This document shows, piece after piece, positions 8,497 to 17,227 of a stretch of DNA of 59,522 nt; the first letter of the stretch is position 1; each line of letters opens with the position of its first letter. Below the pieces are notes generated by a model that searched no databases, was not told where the DNA came from, and saw nothing but the letters and a program-made list of their open reading frames with translations. Both the position numbers and the translations under genes were made by a program. The stretch is from Limisoma sp963601185 (GTDB lineage Bacteria; Bacteroidota; Bacteroidia; Bacteroidales; Muribaculaceae): positions 1 through 59,522 of the forward strand of contig CAVCEE010000017.1 in assembly GCA_963601185.1 (NCBI GenBank). Direction: 5' to 3'.

Positions 8497-9483
8497 ATGA
8501 CAAGAGCAAGAATTACGGGAATCGCATCGTATGTGCCTGACTATGTGCTCACCAACGACGAGTTGTCGCGCATGGTTGACACCAACGACGAATGGATTAC
8601 AACCCGTGTAGGTATAAAAGAGCGCCGCATCCAGAAAGGTGAAGGCTTGGGATCGTCGCACATGGGAGCAATTGCGGTGGAGCGTCTGCTCGCCAACACT
8701 GGCGTGGCAAAGGACTCCATTGACTTGGTGATTTGCGCCACTTCCAACCCCGACTACCGCTTCCCTTCAACTGCATCGATCATCTCGCACAAGGCAGGTT
8801 TGACAAACTGCTATGCCTATGACATTCAGGCAGCGTGTGCCGGATTTATCGTTGCCCTTCAGGACGCGAATGCCTATATCCGCTCGGGCATCTACAAGAG
8901 AGTGGTCGTGGTGGCAGCAGAGATGATGTCGAGCATGACCAACTACGATGATCGCTCGACATGCCCATTGTTTGGTGATGGTGCTGCTGCCGTAATGGTA
9001 GAGCCGACCGACAACGAGGCTGTAGGCGTGATTGACGGTGTGTTCCACGTTGACGGCGAAGGCTTGCCTAACTTGGTGATGAAAGCCGGCGGTTCAGCCT
9101 ATCCCGCAACCCACGAGACGGTCGACGCTCACGAGCACTTCGTGTACCAGGAAGGCCGTGCAGTCTACAAGCACGCAGTGACCGATATGCTCACGGCATC
9201 GCTCGACGTGATGAAACGCAACAACCTGTCGGTTGACGATATCGACTGGTTTGTGCCTCACCAGGCAAATTTGCGCATCATCGAGGCCGTTGGCGGACGC
9301 ATCGGCGTGCCTGAGGACAAGGTGCTTGTCAACATTCAATACCGCGGCAACACGAGTGCCGCATCAATCCCTTTGTGTCTTGACGAGAACAAGTCGAAAC
9401 TCAAGAAGGGCGACAAGATTGTGCTCACGGCGTTCGGTGCCGGCTTCACATGGGGCGCAATGTATATCGTCTGGGATTGCTAA
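8497..9483 (+). CDS. fabH: 3-oxoacyl-[acyl-carrier-protein] synthase III (KASIII)
   Basis: 328 residues from the ATG at 8497, giving the standard start MTRARITGIASYVPDYVLTN; an ATG 45 nt upstream would add an atypical extension. KASIII condenses an acyl-CoA primer with malonyl-ACP to start fatty acid synthesis. The catalytic cysteine is C114 in DIQAACAGF, and the histidine and asparagine motifs HQANLRI and RGNTSAASIP are present, giving a full Cys-His-Asn triad. An intrinsic terminator lies in the gap before era. Confidence 0.95.
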   Translation: MTRARITGIASYVPDYVLTNDELSRMVDTNDEWITTRVGIKERRIQKGEGLGSSHMGAIAVERLLANTGVAKDSIDLVICATSNPDYRFPSTASIISHKAGLTNCYAYDIQAACAGFIVALQDANAYIRSGIYKRVVVVAAEMMSSMTNYDDRSTCPLFGDGAAAVMVEPTDNEAVGVIDGVFHVDGEGLPNLVMKAGGSAYPATHETVDAHEHFVYQEGRAVYKHAVTDMLTASLDVMKRNNLSVDDIDWFVPHQANLRIIEAVGGRIGVPEDKVLVNIQYRGNTSAASIPLCLDENKSKLKKGDKIVLTAFGAGFTWGAMYIVWDC

Positions 9484-9519
9484 AAACTGAACGAGCAAGA
9501 CAATTTAATAATAAAACCG

Positions 9520-9568
9520 TGCGGAACGCGGCACAGGATAATTCCCGTACCGCATTCCGCATTTTTTT
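9520..9568 (+). terminator. Terminator or attenuator between fabH and era
   Basis: TGCGGAA-GCGG (9520-9531) pairs with CCGC-TTCCGCA (9550-9561), followed by seven Ts (9562-9568). The era ATG is only 13 nt beyond the T-run, leaving no room for a separate promoter. era expression would therefore need read-through or relief of termination. Confidence 0.7.
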
Positions 9569-9581
9569 GCAGAATGGAATC

Positions 9582-10466
9582 ATGACTCACAAAGCAGGTT
9601 TCGTCAACATCGTGGGCAACCCGAATGTTGGCAAGTCGACACTGATGAACCAGTTGGTGGGCGAACGCGTGTCGATAATCACGCAGAAGGCACAGACCAC
9701 CCGCCACCGCATCCTCGGCATTGTCAATGCCGACGACTATCAGATTGTGTTTTCCGACACGCCAGGCGTGCTGAAGCCGAAATACAAACTTCAGGAGAGC
9801 ATGCTCAACTTCTCGGAAAGCGCACTCACTGATGCCGACATCCTTCTCTACGTCACCGACGTGGTGGAAGATGCCACCAAGAATGCCGACTTCATCGAGA
9901 AGGTGGCAAAGGAGAAAGTGCCGGTGCTGCTTGTGATCAACAAGATTGACCTGCTCAAGGGCAACGCCGACTTGCTCGGCGTGATGGACCGCTGGAAAGC
10001 ACTTCTGCCGCAGGCCGAAGTGTTCCCTATGTCGGCAAAGGAGAACTTCAATGTGCAGAGCCTGATGCAGCGCATCGTGGAACTCTTGCCGCCGTCGCCG
10101 CCCTATTTCGGCAAGGATGCCCTTACCGACAAGCCGGCACGCTTCTTCGTTACGGAGATTATTCGCGAGAAGATACTTCTGACCTACGACAAGGAAGTGC
10201 CCTATGCCACAGAGGTGATTGTGGAGAAATACGACGAGGGAAAGACAGACATACACATCATGGCGGTGGTCTATGTGGAGCGTGACAGCCAGAAAGGCAT
10301 CGTGATAGGCCACGGCGGACAGAAACTGAAGCGCGTGGGCATGGAGTCGCGCCGCGACATCGAGAAGTTCTTCGGCAAGAAGGTGTTTCTCGAGATTTTC
10401 GTGAAAGTGGAACCCGACTGGCGCAACCGTGAGAACAAACTGCGCGCCTTCGGATATGTGGAATAA
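9582..10466 (+). CDS. era: GTPase Era
   Basis: 294 residues from the ATG at 9582; an upstream in-frame ATG at 9450 lies inside fabH and is rejected. Era binds the 3' end of 16S rRNA and assists 30S assembly. The G1 motif GNPNVGKST (residues 12-20), G3 DTPGV and G4 NKID are present. The C-terminal KH RNA-binding domain contains VIGHGGQKLKRVG. The der gene follows after 24 nt, placing two ribosome-assembly GTPases together. Confidence 0.96.
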   Translation: MTHKAGFVNIVGNPNVGKSTLMNQLVGERVSIITQKAQTTRHRILGIVNADDYQIVFSDTPGVLKPKYKLQESMLNFSESALTDADILLYVTDVVEDATKNADFIEKVAKEKVPVLLVINKIDLLKGNADLLGVMDRWKALLPQAEVFPMSAKENFNVQSLMQRIVELLPPSPPYFGKDALTDKPARFFVTEIIREKILLTYDKEVPYATEVIVEKYDEGKTDIHIMAVVYVERDSQKGIVIGHGGQKLKRVGMESRRDIEKFFGKKVFLEIFVKVEPDWRNRENKLRAFGYVE

Positions 10467-10490
10467 GCAACAAAAGAAAGGAGTAAAGAT

Positions 10491-11807
10491 ATGGGACGAT
10501 TAGTAGCCATCGTGGGACGCCCTAACGTGGGCAAATCAACGCTGTTCAACCGCCTTACGCAGTCGCGCACCGCGATTGTTGATGACATGTCGGGCACTAC
10601 GCGCGACCGCCAGTACGGCAAAGTGGACTGGTGCGGCCAGGAGTTTTCGATTGTCGACACCGGAGGCTGGGTTGTCAATTCGGAGGACGTGTTTGAAGGC
10701 GAAATCAACAAGCAGGTGGCGATAGCCATCGAGGAAGCCGACGAAATCCTGTTTGTGGTCGACGCCATGAACGGCATCACCGACCTCGACGACAAGGTGG
10801 CAGCCATACTCCGCCGCTCGAAGAAGCCTGTGATACTCGTGGCAAACAAGTGCGACTCCAACGAGTGGCGCTACAACTCTGCCGAGTTCTATAGTTTCGG
10901 TCTCGGCGACCCATACTGCCTTTCAGCCATCAGCGGCTCGGGCACGGGCGACTTGCTCGACGAGATAATGAAACGCTTTCCGCCAAAGGACGACATTGAC
11001 GAGACCATCGAGCAACTGCCACGCTTTGCCATCGTGGGCCGTCCTAACGCCGGCAAATCGTCGATAATCAACGCTTTCATCGGCGAGGACCGAAACATCG
11101 TGACCGACATCGCCGGCACTACGCGCGACAGCATCTACACACGCTATTCAAAGTTCGGCTTCGATTTCTACTTGGTCGACACTGCCGGCATCCGCAAGAA
11201 AGCGAAGGTTAACGAGGACATCGAGTACTACAGCGTGATCCGCTCCATCCGCTCCATCGAAAACAGCGACGTGTGCATCCTTATGATTGACGCCACACGC
11301 GGCATCGAGGCGCAGGACGTGAACATCTTCTCGCTTATCCAGAAGAACAAGAAAGGACTCATCGTGTGCGTCAACAAGTGGGACCTCGTGGAGGACAAGA
11401 GTACCGCTGCCATCAAGCATTTCGAGGCAGCCATCCGCGACCGCTTTGCGCCGTTCTCCGACTTCCCCATCATCTTCACCTCTGCGCTCACCAAGCAGCG
11501 CATCTACAAGGTGCTTGAAACGGCAGTGGAGGTCTACAACAATCGTCAGCGCATTGTGCCGACCTCGCAACTCAACAACTATATGCAGGAGGTAATCGGT
11601 GCATATCCGCCACCAGCCAACAAAGGCAAGTATGTGAAGATCAAGTATGTGACTATGCTCAAGGAGCAGCGCATCCCAACGTTTGTGTTCTTCTGCAACC
11701 TTCCGCAATGGGTGAAAGAGCCTTACCGCCGCTACCTCGAAAACAAGATCCGCGAGCAGTGGGATTTCACCGGCACGCCTATCAACCTCTACATGAGGGA
11801 AAAATAA
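10491..11807 (+). CDS. der: Ribosome-associated double GTPase Der (EngA)
   Basis: 438 residues, the usual length. It has two tandem GTPase domains, with G1 motifs GRPNVGKST (residues 8-16) and GRPNAGKSS (about 180). The G3 motifs DTGGW and DTAGI and the G4 motifs NKCD and NKWD are also present. A C-terminal KH-like domain follows. Der acts in 50S subunit maturation. It ends 10 nt before the convergent pdxB gene. Confidence 0.96.
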   Translation: MGRLVAIVGRPNVGKSTLFNRLTQSRTAIVDDMSGTTRDRQYGKVDWCGQEFSIVDTGGWVVNSEDVFEGEINKQVAIAIEEADEILFVVDAMNGITDLDDKVAAILRRSKKPVILVANKCDSNEWRYNSAEFYSFGLGDPYCLSAISGSGTGDLLDEIMKRFPPKDDIDETIEQLPRFAIVGRPNAGKSSIINAFIGEDRNIVTDIAGTTRDSIYTRYSKFGFDFYLVDTAGIRKKAKVNEDIEYYSVIRSIRSIENSDVCILMIDATRGIEAQDVNIFSLIQKNKKGLIVCVNKWDLVEDKSTAAIKHFEAAIRDRFAPFSDFPIIFTSALTKQRIYKVLETAVEVYNNRQRIVPTSQLNNYMQEVIGAYPPPANKGKYVKIKYVTMLKEQRIPTFVFFCNLPQWVKEPYRRYLENKIREQWDFTGTPINLYMREK

Positions 11808-11817
11808 CGCTACGAGG

Positions 11818-12816
11818 TTACTGCACTTCGGGGCGGAGGTAGTAGTGGTTGCGGAGGTGTTCGAATGCTGAGGGGTCGGCTTTGAGGCGGCGGGTGTCGA
11901 CCATAGGGTCGTAGGACTCGACGACCTGGGCGATGCTCTCCACGTCGGCGCCGAGGAGCGGCGCATTGACCTGCGGCTTGCCGTTGACTGTCACGCCGTA
12001 ATGGCGTTCAAAAGCCTCCAGTGCCATCGCCGTGGCGCGCTTCTTGCCCTCGGCTGAATATCCGGCAATGTGGGGCGTTGCATAGAACACACGTTTCAGG
12101 AGTTCGACGTTGATGCCCGGACTCTCCCAGCAGTCGATTGCCGCCGCCTCAAGGCAATGGTTGTCGAGTGCGGTGACGAGAGCCGGATTGTCGACCACGC
12201 TACCGCGCGCACTATTGATGAGCAGTTGGCAGTGGCTGAGGCTCTGAAGGAATTGCAGGTCGGCAAGGTGGAAGGTGGCATCCTCGCCCTCGCGTGTAAG
12301 CGGAGTGTGGAAAGTAATCACGTCAGCCTCGCTGGCAATGGTGCGAATGTCAACAAAGTCGCCGCCTTCGGCACGCTGCCGGGGAGGGTCGCAACGGAGC
12401 ACACGCATGCCCAGCCGTTCGCCCCAGCGAGCCACGATGCTGCCCACATGGCCCACTCCCACGACTCCGAGAGTTAGACCCTCAATCTTGCCGGCGAAAT
12501 AGTGTCCGATTACGGAAAACACATACTGTGCTACGGCAGGAGCGTTGCATCCCGGCGCATTGGCCACAGTGATGCCCTTGCTGCGGCAATAGTCGAGGTC
12601 GATATGGTCCGTGCCGATGGTGGCAGTGGCAATGAAAGCCACACGGCTGCCCTCAAGCAAGTCCTTGTTGCAACGAGTGCGAGTGCGCACAAACAGGGCG
12701 TCGGCATCCTTCACTGCCGCAGCGTCGATTTCGGGTGCCGGCAGGTAGACAACCTCGCCAAATTCTTCAAGAAGTCCTTTGATGAACGGAATGTTCGCTT
12801 CAACGATTATTTTCAT
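11818..12816 (-). CDS. pdxB: 4-phosphoerythronate dehydrogenase
   Basis: 332 residues. PdxB oxidises 4-phosphoerythronate in the DXP-dependent pyridoxal 5'-phosphate pathway. The NAD-binding motif is LGVVGVGHVGSIVA (about residues 116-129). The 2-hydroxyacid dehydrogenase arginine motif INSARGSVVDN and the catalytic histidine in YATPHIAGYSAEGK are present; the latter is characteristic of PdxB. It is somewhat shorter than the enterobacterial protein. The start overlaps the stop of the upstream membrane-protein gene by 4 nt (ATGA). Confidence 0.88.
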   Translation of the reverse strand: MKIIVEANIPFIKGLLEEFGEVVYLPAPEIDAAAVKDADALFVRTRTRCNKDLLEGSRVAFIATATIGTDHIDLDYCRSKGITVANAPGCNAPAVAQYVFSVIGHYFAGKIEGLTLGVVGVGHVGSIVARWGERLGMRVLRCDPPRQRAEGGDFVDIRTIASEADVITFHTPLTREGEDATFHLADLQFLQSLSHCQLLINSARGSVVDNPALVTALDNHCLEAAAIDCWESPGINVELLKRVFYATPHIAGYSAEGKKRATAMALEAFERHYGVTVNGKPQVNAPLLGADVESIAQVVESYDPMVDTRRLKADPSAFEHLRNHYYLRPEVQ

Positions 12817-13805
12817 AGACTGAACAGATTAAACGCCACGGCGAGCGACAGCGCAATGTTAGCCACCAGTAGCACGAGAAACACCGCATAGCCTTTAGGC
12901 AATGTCCTTATGGTGAAGAAATGCGCCGTCTGGATAGCAGTGAGCATATTGATTACCACCACAAAGGCATCGATGTCGTGAGGGTCGGCGGCCATCATTA
13001 TGAGAGTCGCTATGGCAAGGATGTTGAAGAAGCCGTTGTAGGCTCTCAACTGCTGGCGGTAACTGATTATAGTCCATACGCTGACGATGCCGAAGATGCT
13101 TCCGAGCACCACAACGTATGCCACCTGTATGAGGTTCGCACGGTCCACCCCGGCGATGTAGTCGCTGAAACTCGTCGCTATGGCAGGCAGCCGGATAGCC
13201 AACGGGTCGATAAGCCCGAATGCAGCGGCAATCCATACTGGTACGGCGATGCCCACAATCATTGCAAGCAGTGACTTCAGCGAGAAGATGCGCATCTGAA
13301 GAAATCCCACGAGGAACACCGGGATATAGAGCGCAAACACGAAACTCTGCATTGCGCACACCGTAAGGATGGCGGTGATGAGAAACACCACGCTGCGGCG
13401 GTGGGGCTGCATAAAGGCACTGAACATAACGAAGCAGCACAGCAGCAGCACGAAGGCGAGCAGGGTGGGAGTGCCCAAGGCGAGCGACACGTGCGGATTG
13501 AAGAATGTGGTGGAGAGAAACACGGTGACAAACATCATCGTGTACTCACGGATGAAAGCGTAGGTCTTGTTGAGGATGTAGAGCATCACGGCGATGCCGA
13601 GAATCACTACAGTGTTTGCCGCCCACGAAGCGAAGCCAACTGGGACAAGCCTCCCCAGTCCGTCGCCGTAGAGACCCTCTACAGTGTCGGCATTATGCCA
13701 GAATATGGGCAGCATCGCAAGCGACGCAAGAATGCCCAGCAACGCCATCAGCCACATCAGTGTGCGGCCGTTGACAAGTTTGGTTATGGCCGTTTCAGAA
13801 ATCAC
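12813..13805 (-). CDS. Polytopic membrane protein of unknown function
   Basis: 330 residues, with about eight to ten hydrophobic segments separated by short loops (for example LMALLGILASLAMLPIF and LLAMIVGIAVPVWIAAAFG). There is no signal peptide or recognisable catalytic motif. I do not recognise the family beyond a small Bacteroidota inner-membrane protein. It overlaps both pdxB and the DUF4919 gene by 4 nt, so the three form a translationally coupled operon. Confidence 0.7.
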   Translation of the reverse strand: MISETAITKLVNGRTLMWLMALLGILASLAMLPIFWHNADTVEGLYGDGLGRLVPVGFASWAANTVVILGIAVMLYILNKTYAFIREYTMMFVTVFLSTTFFNPHVSLALGTPTLLAFVLLLCCFVMFSAFMQPHRRSVVFLITAILTVCAMQSFVFALYIPVFLVGFLQMRIFSLKSLLAMIVGIAVPVWIAAAFGLIDPLAIRLPAIATSFSDYIAGVDRANLIQVAYVVVLGSIFGIVSVWTIISYRQQLRAYNGFFNILAIATLIMMAADPHDIDAFVVVINMLTAIQTAHFFTIRTLPKGYAVFLVLLVANIALSLAVAFNLFSL

Positions 13806-14521
13806 TGCTGTCCGGGAAATTTCAGGTTGTACATCTTCAGGATGTTCGACACGTCGAAATAGAATCCGTCAGGACCCTTGTCCTTCGGGTTGTCGAAGAT
13901 GATATAGTCGATGTCGCCCTCATATTCCTTGTGGTCGGTCACGGTGTAGCCGAGGAAGTTGGCGATGACATATTCGTGCGTAGGGCTGGTCACGACCCAC
14001 GGCTTCTCCTGAGTGCCGAGTCCGGTGGAGATGATAGCCTGCACGAGATGGTTCAGGCGGTACTGCCATATCGAAGCCTTGGCATATTTCTTCTTCTCCT
14101 TCAGCGCATAGATGAAAAACTGCATCTGGTTGAGGTCAAACGGGTCGTCGGCAAGCGAGAGTTCGGCGTATTTGATGATGGTGTCGCACTCCGCCGGCGT
14201 GTGGGTCTGCTTGTAGTATAGCGGCTGGATTTTTTTAGTGTATTCGCTCTCGCGGTAAGGATTGTAGTCCTCCTGGAACACATATCCGAGGTAGAGGTGG
14301 CGGTAAGCCTGCATCGACATACTCGTGTCGTTGGCAAGGAACTTGCGCCACAGACGCTTGTAGTAGAAATCGGAGCGCACATCGTTCACCTCCATCTTGA
14401 TGGAATCCATATTCGGGACTATGGGCTTGAATTTCATCTCCTTGCCCCCTTTCACCGTGGCTGCGCCAGCCATCAGTGACAATGCCGCGAAAAACAGTAT
14501 GATTGAGAGTAGTTTCTTCAT
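13802..14521 (-). CDS. DUF4919 domain-containing exported protein
   Basis: 239 residues, with an N-terminal signal peptide (KKLLSIILFFAALSLMAGA). The mature part matches the DUF4919 pattern: YLGYVFQEDYNPYRES, a helical tetratricopeptide-like middle, and a C-terminal GPDGFYFDVSNIL segment. The function of the family is unknown. It is probably periplasmic. It lies 13 nt downstream of a DUF456 gene and overlaps the membrane-protein gene. Confidence 0.78.
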   Translation of the reverse strand: MKKLLSIILFFAALSLMAGAATVKGGKEMKFKPIVPNMDSIKMEVNDVRSDFYYKRLWRKFLANDTSMSMQAYRHLYLGYVFQEDYNPYRESEYTKKIQPLYYKQTHTPAECDTIIKYAELSLADDPFDLNQMQFFIYALKEKKKYAKASIWQYRLNHLVQAIISTGLGTQEKPWVVTSPTHEYVIANFLGYTVTDHKEYEGDIDYIIFDNPKDKGPDGFYFDVSNILKMYNLKFPGQQ

Positions 14522-14534
14522 CTTTGTCAGTGTT

Positions 14535-15041
14535 TTAAATGTGAGGGATACTGTTGTAGGCAGCGACTGCCACCATTATGGCAATGCCAGTGATCGACAC
14601 CGAAATGACCGTAGGGAAACCCTTGGCACACAGATACTGCAAGAACCGCTTAGAAGGGAACTGCAATGCCGCGCCCTTGGGTGTGCGTGCGAAATAGATG
14701 CCGCCGGCGGCAGCGCCGAGCACCGCACCGATGACCATCGAAGCGTAGTAGTCCATAGTTATGCCGAGAAGCATTCCGGCAACCGACGTGATAAGGATGT
14801 GTGGCAGTCCCTGCGTGGCCTTCACCATCACCGGCGACTGCATCGAACTGATGGTCACCACAATCACCACCATCACACCCCAGTAGGATAGCGTAACGGT
14901 AGGGATGTCGACCAGTCCGCCCCATTGCAGCAGCCACAGTCCACCATAGGAAGCCAGCACCGACGGCACATACGGCCGCAGGCAGAGAAACAGCCCCAGG
15001 AGGAGCAAGGCAACGCCGAGTATAGTCAACAAAATATCCAC
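14535..15041 (-). CDS. DUF456 family membrane protein
   Basis: 168 residues from a GTG start. Hydrophobic segments include ILLTILGVALLLLGLFLCL and a glycine-rich pair (VAGMLLGITM, VIGAVLGAAAGGIYF) typical of DUF456. It is the first gene of the minus-strand operon DUF456-DUF4919-membrane protein-pdxB. No function is known to me. Confidence 0.7.
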   Translation of the reverse strand: MDILLTILGVALLLLGLFLCLRPYVPSVLASYGGLWLLQWGGLVDIPTVTLSYWGVMVVIVVTISSMQSPVMVKATQGLPHILITSVAGMLLGITMDYYASMVIGAVLGAAAGGIYFARTPKGAALQFPSKRFLQYLCAKGFPTVISVSITGIAIMVAVAAYNSIPHI

Positions 15042-15134
15042 TTCTTTCTGTCTATGATTTGCGAAGTTAGCAATTTTCTGACAAAAGAGCGGTGATTTAA
15101 CGTTTTATAGCATCGTTTTGCGCGGAAGAAGGAA

Positions 15135-16850
15135 TTATTCTTCGTGGGCGTGAGACTGGTCGCGTACGCAGTCAACCACGTTGACAACATAGTCGCATAG
15201 GCGTTCGCTCTCGCAGATGATATCCATATAGTAGATGCCCTCTTCGTAGGGGTAGACCTTGTTGTTGATATTGTCGACGTTCTCCGAGCGGATAGCGTTG
15301 CGGTAGTTGTTAATTTCACGCTCCTTGTTGTAGGAATTCATGATGTGCTTCTCGTCGGCGTTCTCGATGTCGCGCAAGAGAATTATCATATTTTCGAGGG
15401 CTTCGGCAACGTATTTGAACATCGTGTCGATGTTGTCCGACACAATCTTATTGAACTCAATCTTAGCCTGATGCTGGCGCACCATCGTGCGTGCAAGGTT
15501 GTTGCAACTGTCGGCGATGCTCTCGATTTCGCTCACGATGCTCAGCATCGAGGAGATGCGGAGTTTGCCTTCGTAACTGAGTCGGCCATCGACCACGCAG
15601 TTGAGGTAGTTGGCAATTTCAATCTCCATACGGTCGGCGATTGACTCATATTTGCCGATGCGCGAGAAGAGTTTGTTGAACTCCTCGGTGTCGGGCTTCT
15701 CGTGCTCAAGAGTGCGCACCATACCGAACATACGGTTCACGCGCTCAGCATACAACTCGATTTCGCGCTGAGCCTGAGCGATGTTGAGTTCGGAGGCGTT
15801 GAGTATACCGCGCGAGATGTATTTGAGTTGGAATTCGTCCTCGTCCTTGTGCTTAGGCTTGATGAGGAAGTTGCAGATTCTGACAAACAATTCCGTAAAC
15901 CATATCATTATCATCACGTTGACCATATTGAAGACGGTGTGGAACACCGACAGACCGAACGACATTGCTGCTGCCGTTGCGCCAACCGCCGTAGGGTCGC
16001 CAGGACCGAGGCTGCGGGTGATGGAAGCCACACTGGAGATAAGCGGATAGATGAGAGCCAGCGCCCAGACGGTGCCGAAGCAATTGAAGAGCAAGTGGCC
16101 GAGGGCGGCTTTCTTTGCCGCCGAGTTTGCTCCCAGTGAGGCAAGAATAGGAGTGATTGTCGTGCCGATGTTGCTGCCGAGCACCATTGCGCAGCCCATA
16201 TCAAACGTAATCCAGCCCTTGCCGCACATAATCATTACGATGGCGAATGTGGCAGCCGACGACTGGATAATCATTGTTATGATGAGACCCACAAGCACGA
16301 AAAGCACAATCGAGAGAAATCCCATATCGGCGTAGTGGGCAAGGAATTCGAGTGCGTTGGCATCAAGTTCCGGCACGTTCTGACTAATGAGTTGCAGTCC
16401 GAGGAAGAGGAACGCGAAGCCTAAGAGAAATTCAGAGATGGACTTGTGGGTGCTTTTCTTTGAGAATAGGAACGGGACAGCGATGCCGATAAGTGGCAGG
16501 ATAAACGCATTGACATTCACCTGTCCGCCGAAAATCGAGATAATCCATGCAGTGAACGTAGTGCCCACGTTGGCACCCATAATCACAGCCATAGAGTCGG
16601 CGAGCGACATCAGTCCGGCGTTGACGAAACTCACCACCATCACTGTCGAGGCCGACGAGGATTGGATTAGGGCAGTTATAAAAATACCAGTGAAGAGCCC
16701 GGCGAAGCGGTTTTTGGTCATGGCAGACATGATGCTGCGCATACGGTCGCCGGCAGTTTTCTGCAGGCCTTCGCTCATGATTTTCATTCCATAGAGGAAC
16801 AAGCCTACCGCTCCTATCAGCGATAGAAAATCCAGAAAAGAATAATTCAT
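15135..16850 (-). CDS. Na/Pi cotransporter family protein with C-terminal PhoU-like domain
   Basis: 571 residues. The N-terminal half (about 1-320) holds the inverted-repeat NptA/PNaS transporter: two QSS motifs (IQSSSASTVMVV, IQSSAATFAIVM) and two GxNxGTT motifs (GANVGTTFTAW, GSNIGTTITPI). The C-terminal part (about 350-560) is helical and PhoU-like (IADRMEIEIANYL, IESIADSCNNLAR). It is a probable inner-membrane sodium-dependent phosphate transporter. A -7 box, TAACTTTG on the minus strand (16880-16887), lies upstream. Confidence 0.92.
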   Translation of the reverse strand: MNYSFLDFLSLIGAVGLFLYGMKIMSEGLQKTAGDRMRSIMSAMTKNRFAGLFTGIFITALIQSSSASTVMVVSFVNAGLMSLADSMAVIMGANVGTTFTAWIISIFGGQVNVNAFILPLIGIAVPFLFSKKSTHKSISEFLLGFAFLFLGLQLISQNVPELDANALEFLAHYADMGFLSIVLFVLVGLIITMIIQSSAATFAIVMIMCGKGWITFDMGCAMVLGSNIGTTITPILASLGANSAAKKAALGHLLFNCFGTVWALALIYPLISSVASITRSLGPGDPTAVGATAAAMSFGLSVFHTVFNMVNVMIMIWFTELFVRICNFLIKPKHKDEDEFQLKYISRGILNASELNIAQAQREIELYAERVNRMFGMVRTLEHEKPDTEEFNKLFSRIGKYESIADRMEIEIANYLNCVVDGRLSYEGKLRISSMLSIVSEIESIADSCNNLARTMVRQHQAKIEFNKIVSDNIDTMFKYVAEALENMIILLRDIENADEKHIMNSYNKEREINNYRNAIRSENVDNINNKVYPYEEGIYYMDIICESERLCDYVVNVVDCVRDQSHAHEE

Positions 16851-16879
16851 CAGTTAATCGGTGTAAGTTTTATCTGCTA

Positions 16880-16887
16880 CAAAGTTA
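16880..16887 (-). promoter_or_regulatory. Promoter -7 box for the Na/Pi cotransporter
   Basis: TAACTTTG on the minus strand, 30 nt before the ATG. It lies in the 377-bp divergent gap 16851-17227, which otherwise holds only the opposing promoter at 17074-17104 and A/T-rich sequence; I see no gene there. Confidence 0.55.
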
Positions 16888-17073
16888 ATTGATAGCGTTT
16901 AAAAATCCGTAAAACCGCATTTGCTTTTTTTCATTTTTTTGAAAAACGAGATTCGGGATGCGGCGCAGACTGCCTCGGATATTCATTTCGGTGTATTTTT
17001 ACACGGTGAAGATGCGTAAAAATGATGTTTTGGCAATGATTATTGCATACGATAACTTTTTGTAGCAAAATGG

Positions 17074-17104
17074 TTTGGCGTGACGAATAAATTTAATAAT
17101 TTTG
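17074..17104 (+). promoter_or_regulatory. Bacteroidota promoter for the large secreted protein
   Basis: TTTG (17074-17077), 19 nt, then TAATTTTG (17097-17104). This leaves a 5' untranslated region of roughly 115 nt before the ATG at 17228. Confidence 0.65.
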
Positions 17105-17227
17105 CCCACGAAAAATAAGAAAGTGTAACATTTTGTAGGGTTTTCAAGAATCCGATCTCGCTAAAGGAAGAACCTGAGAGCATTATACGTTTTGAAAAAA
17201 GATACTCACTATAATAAATGTTCTAAA

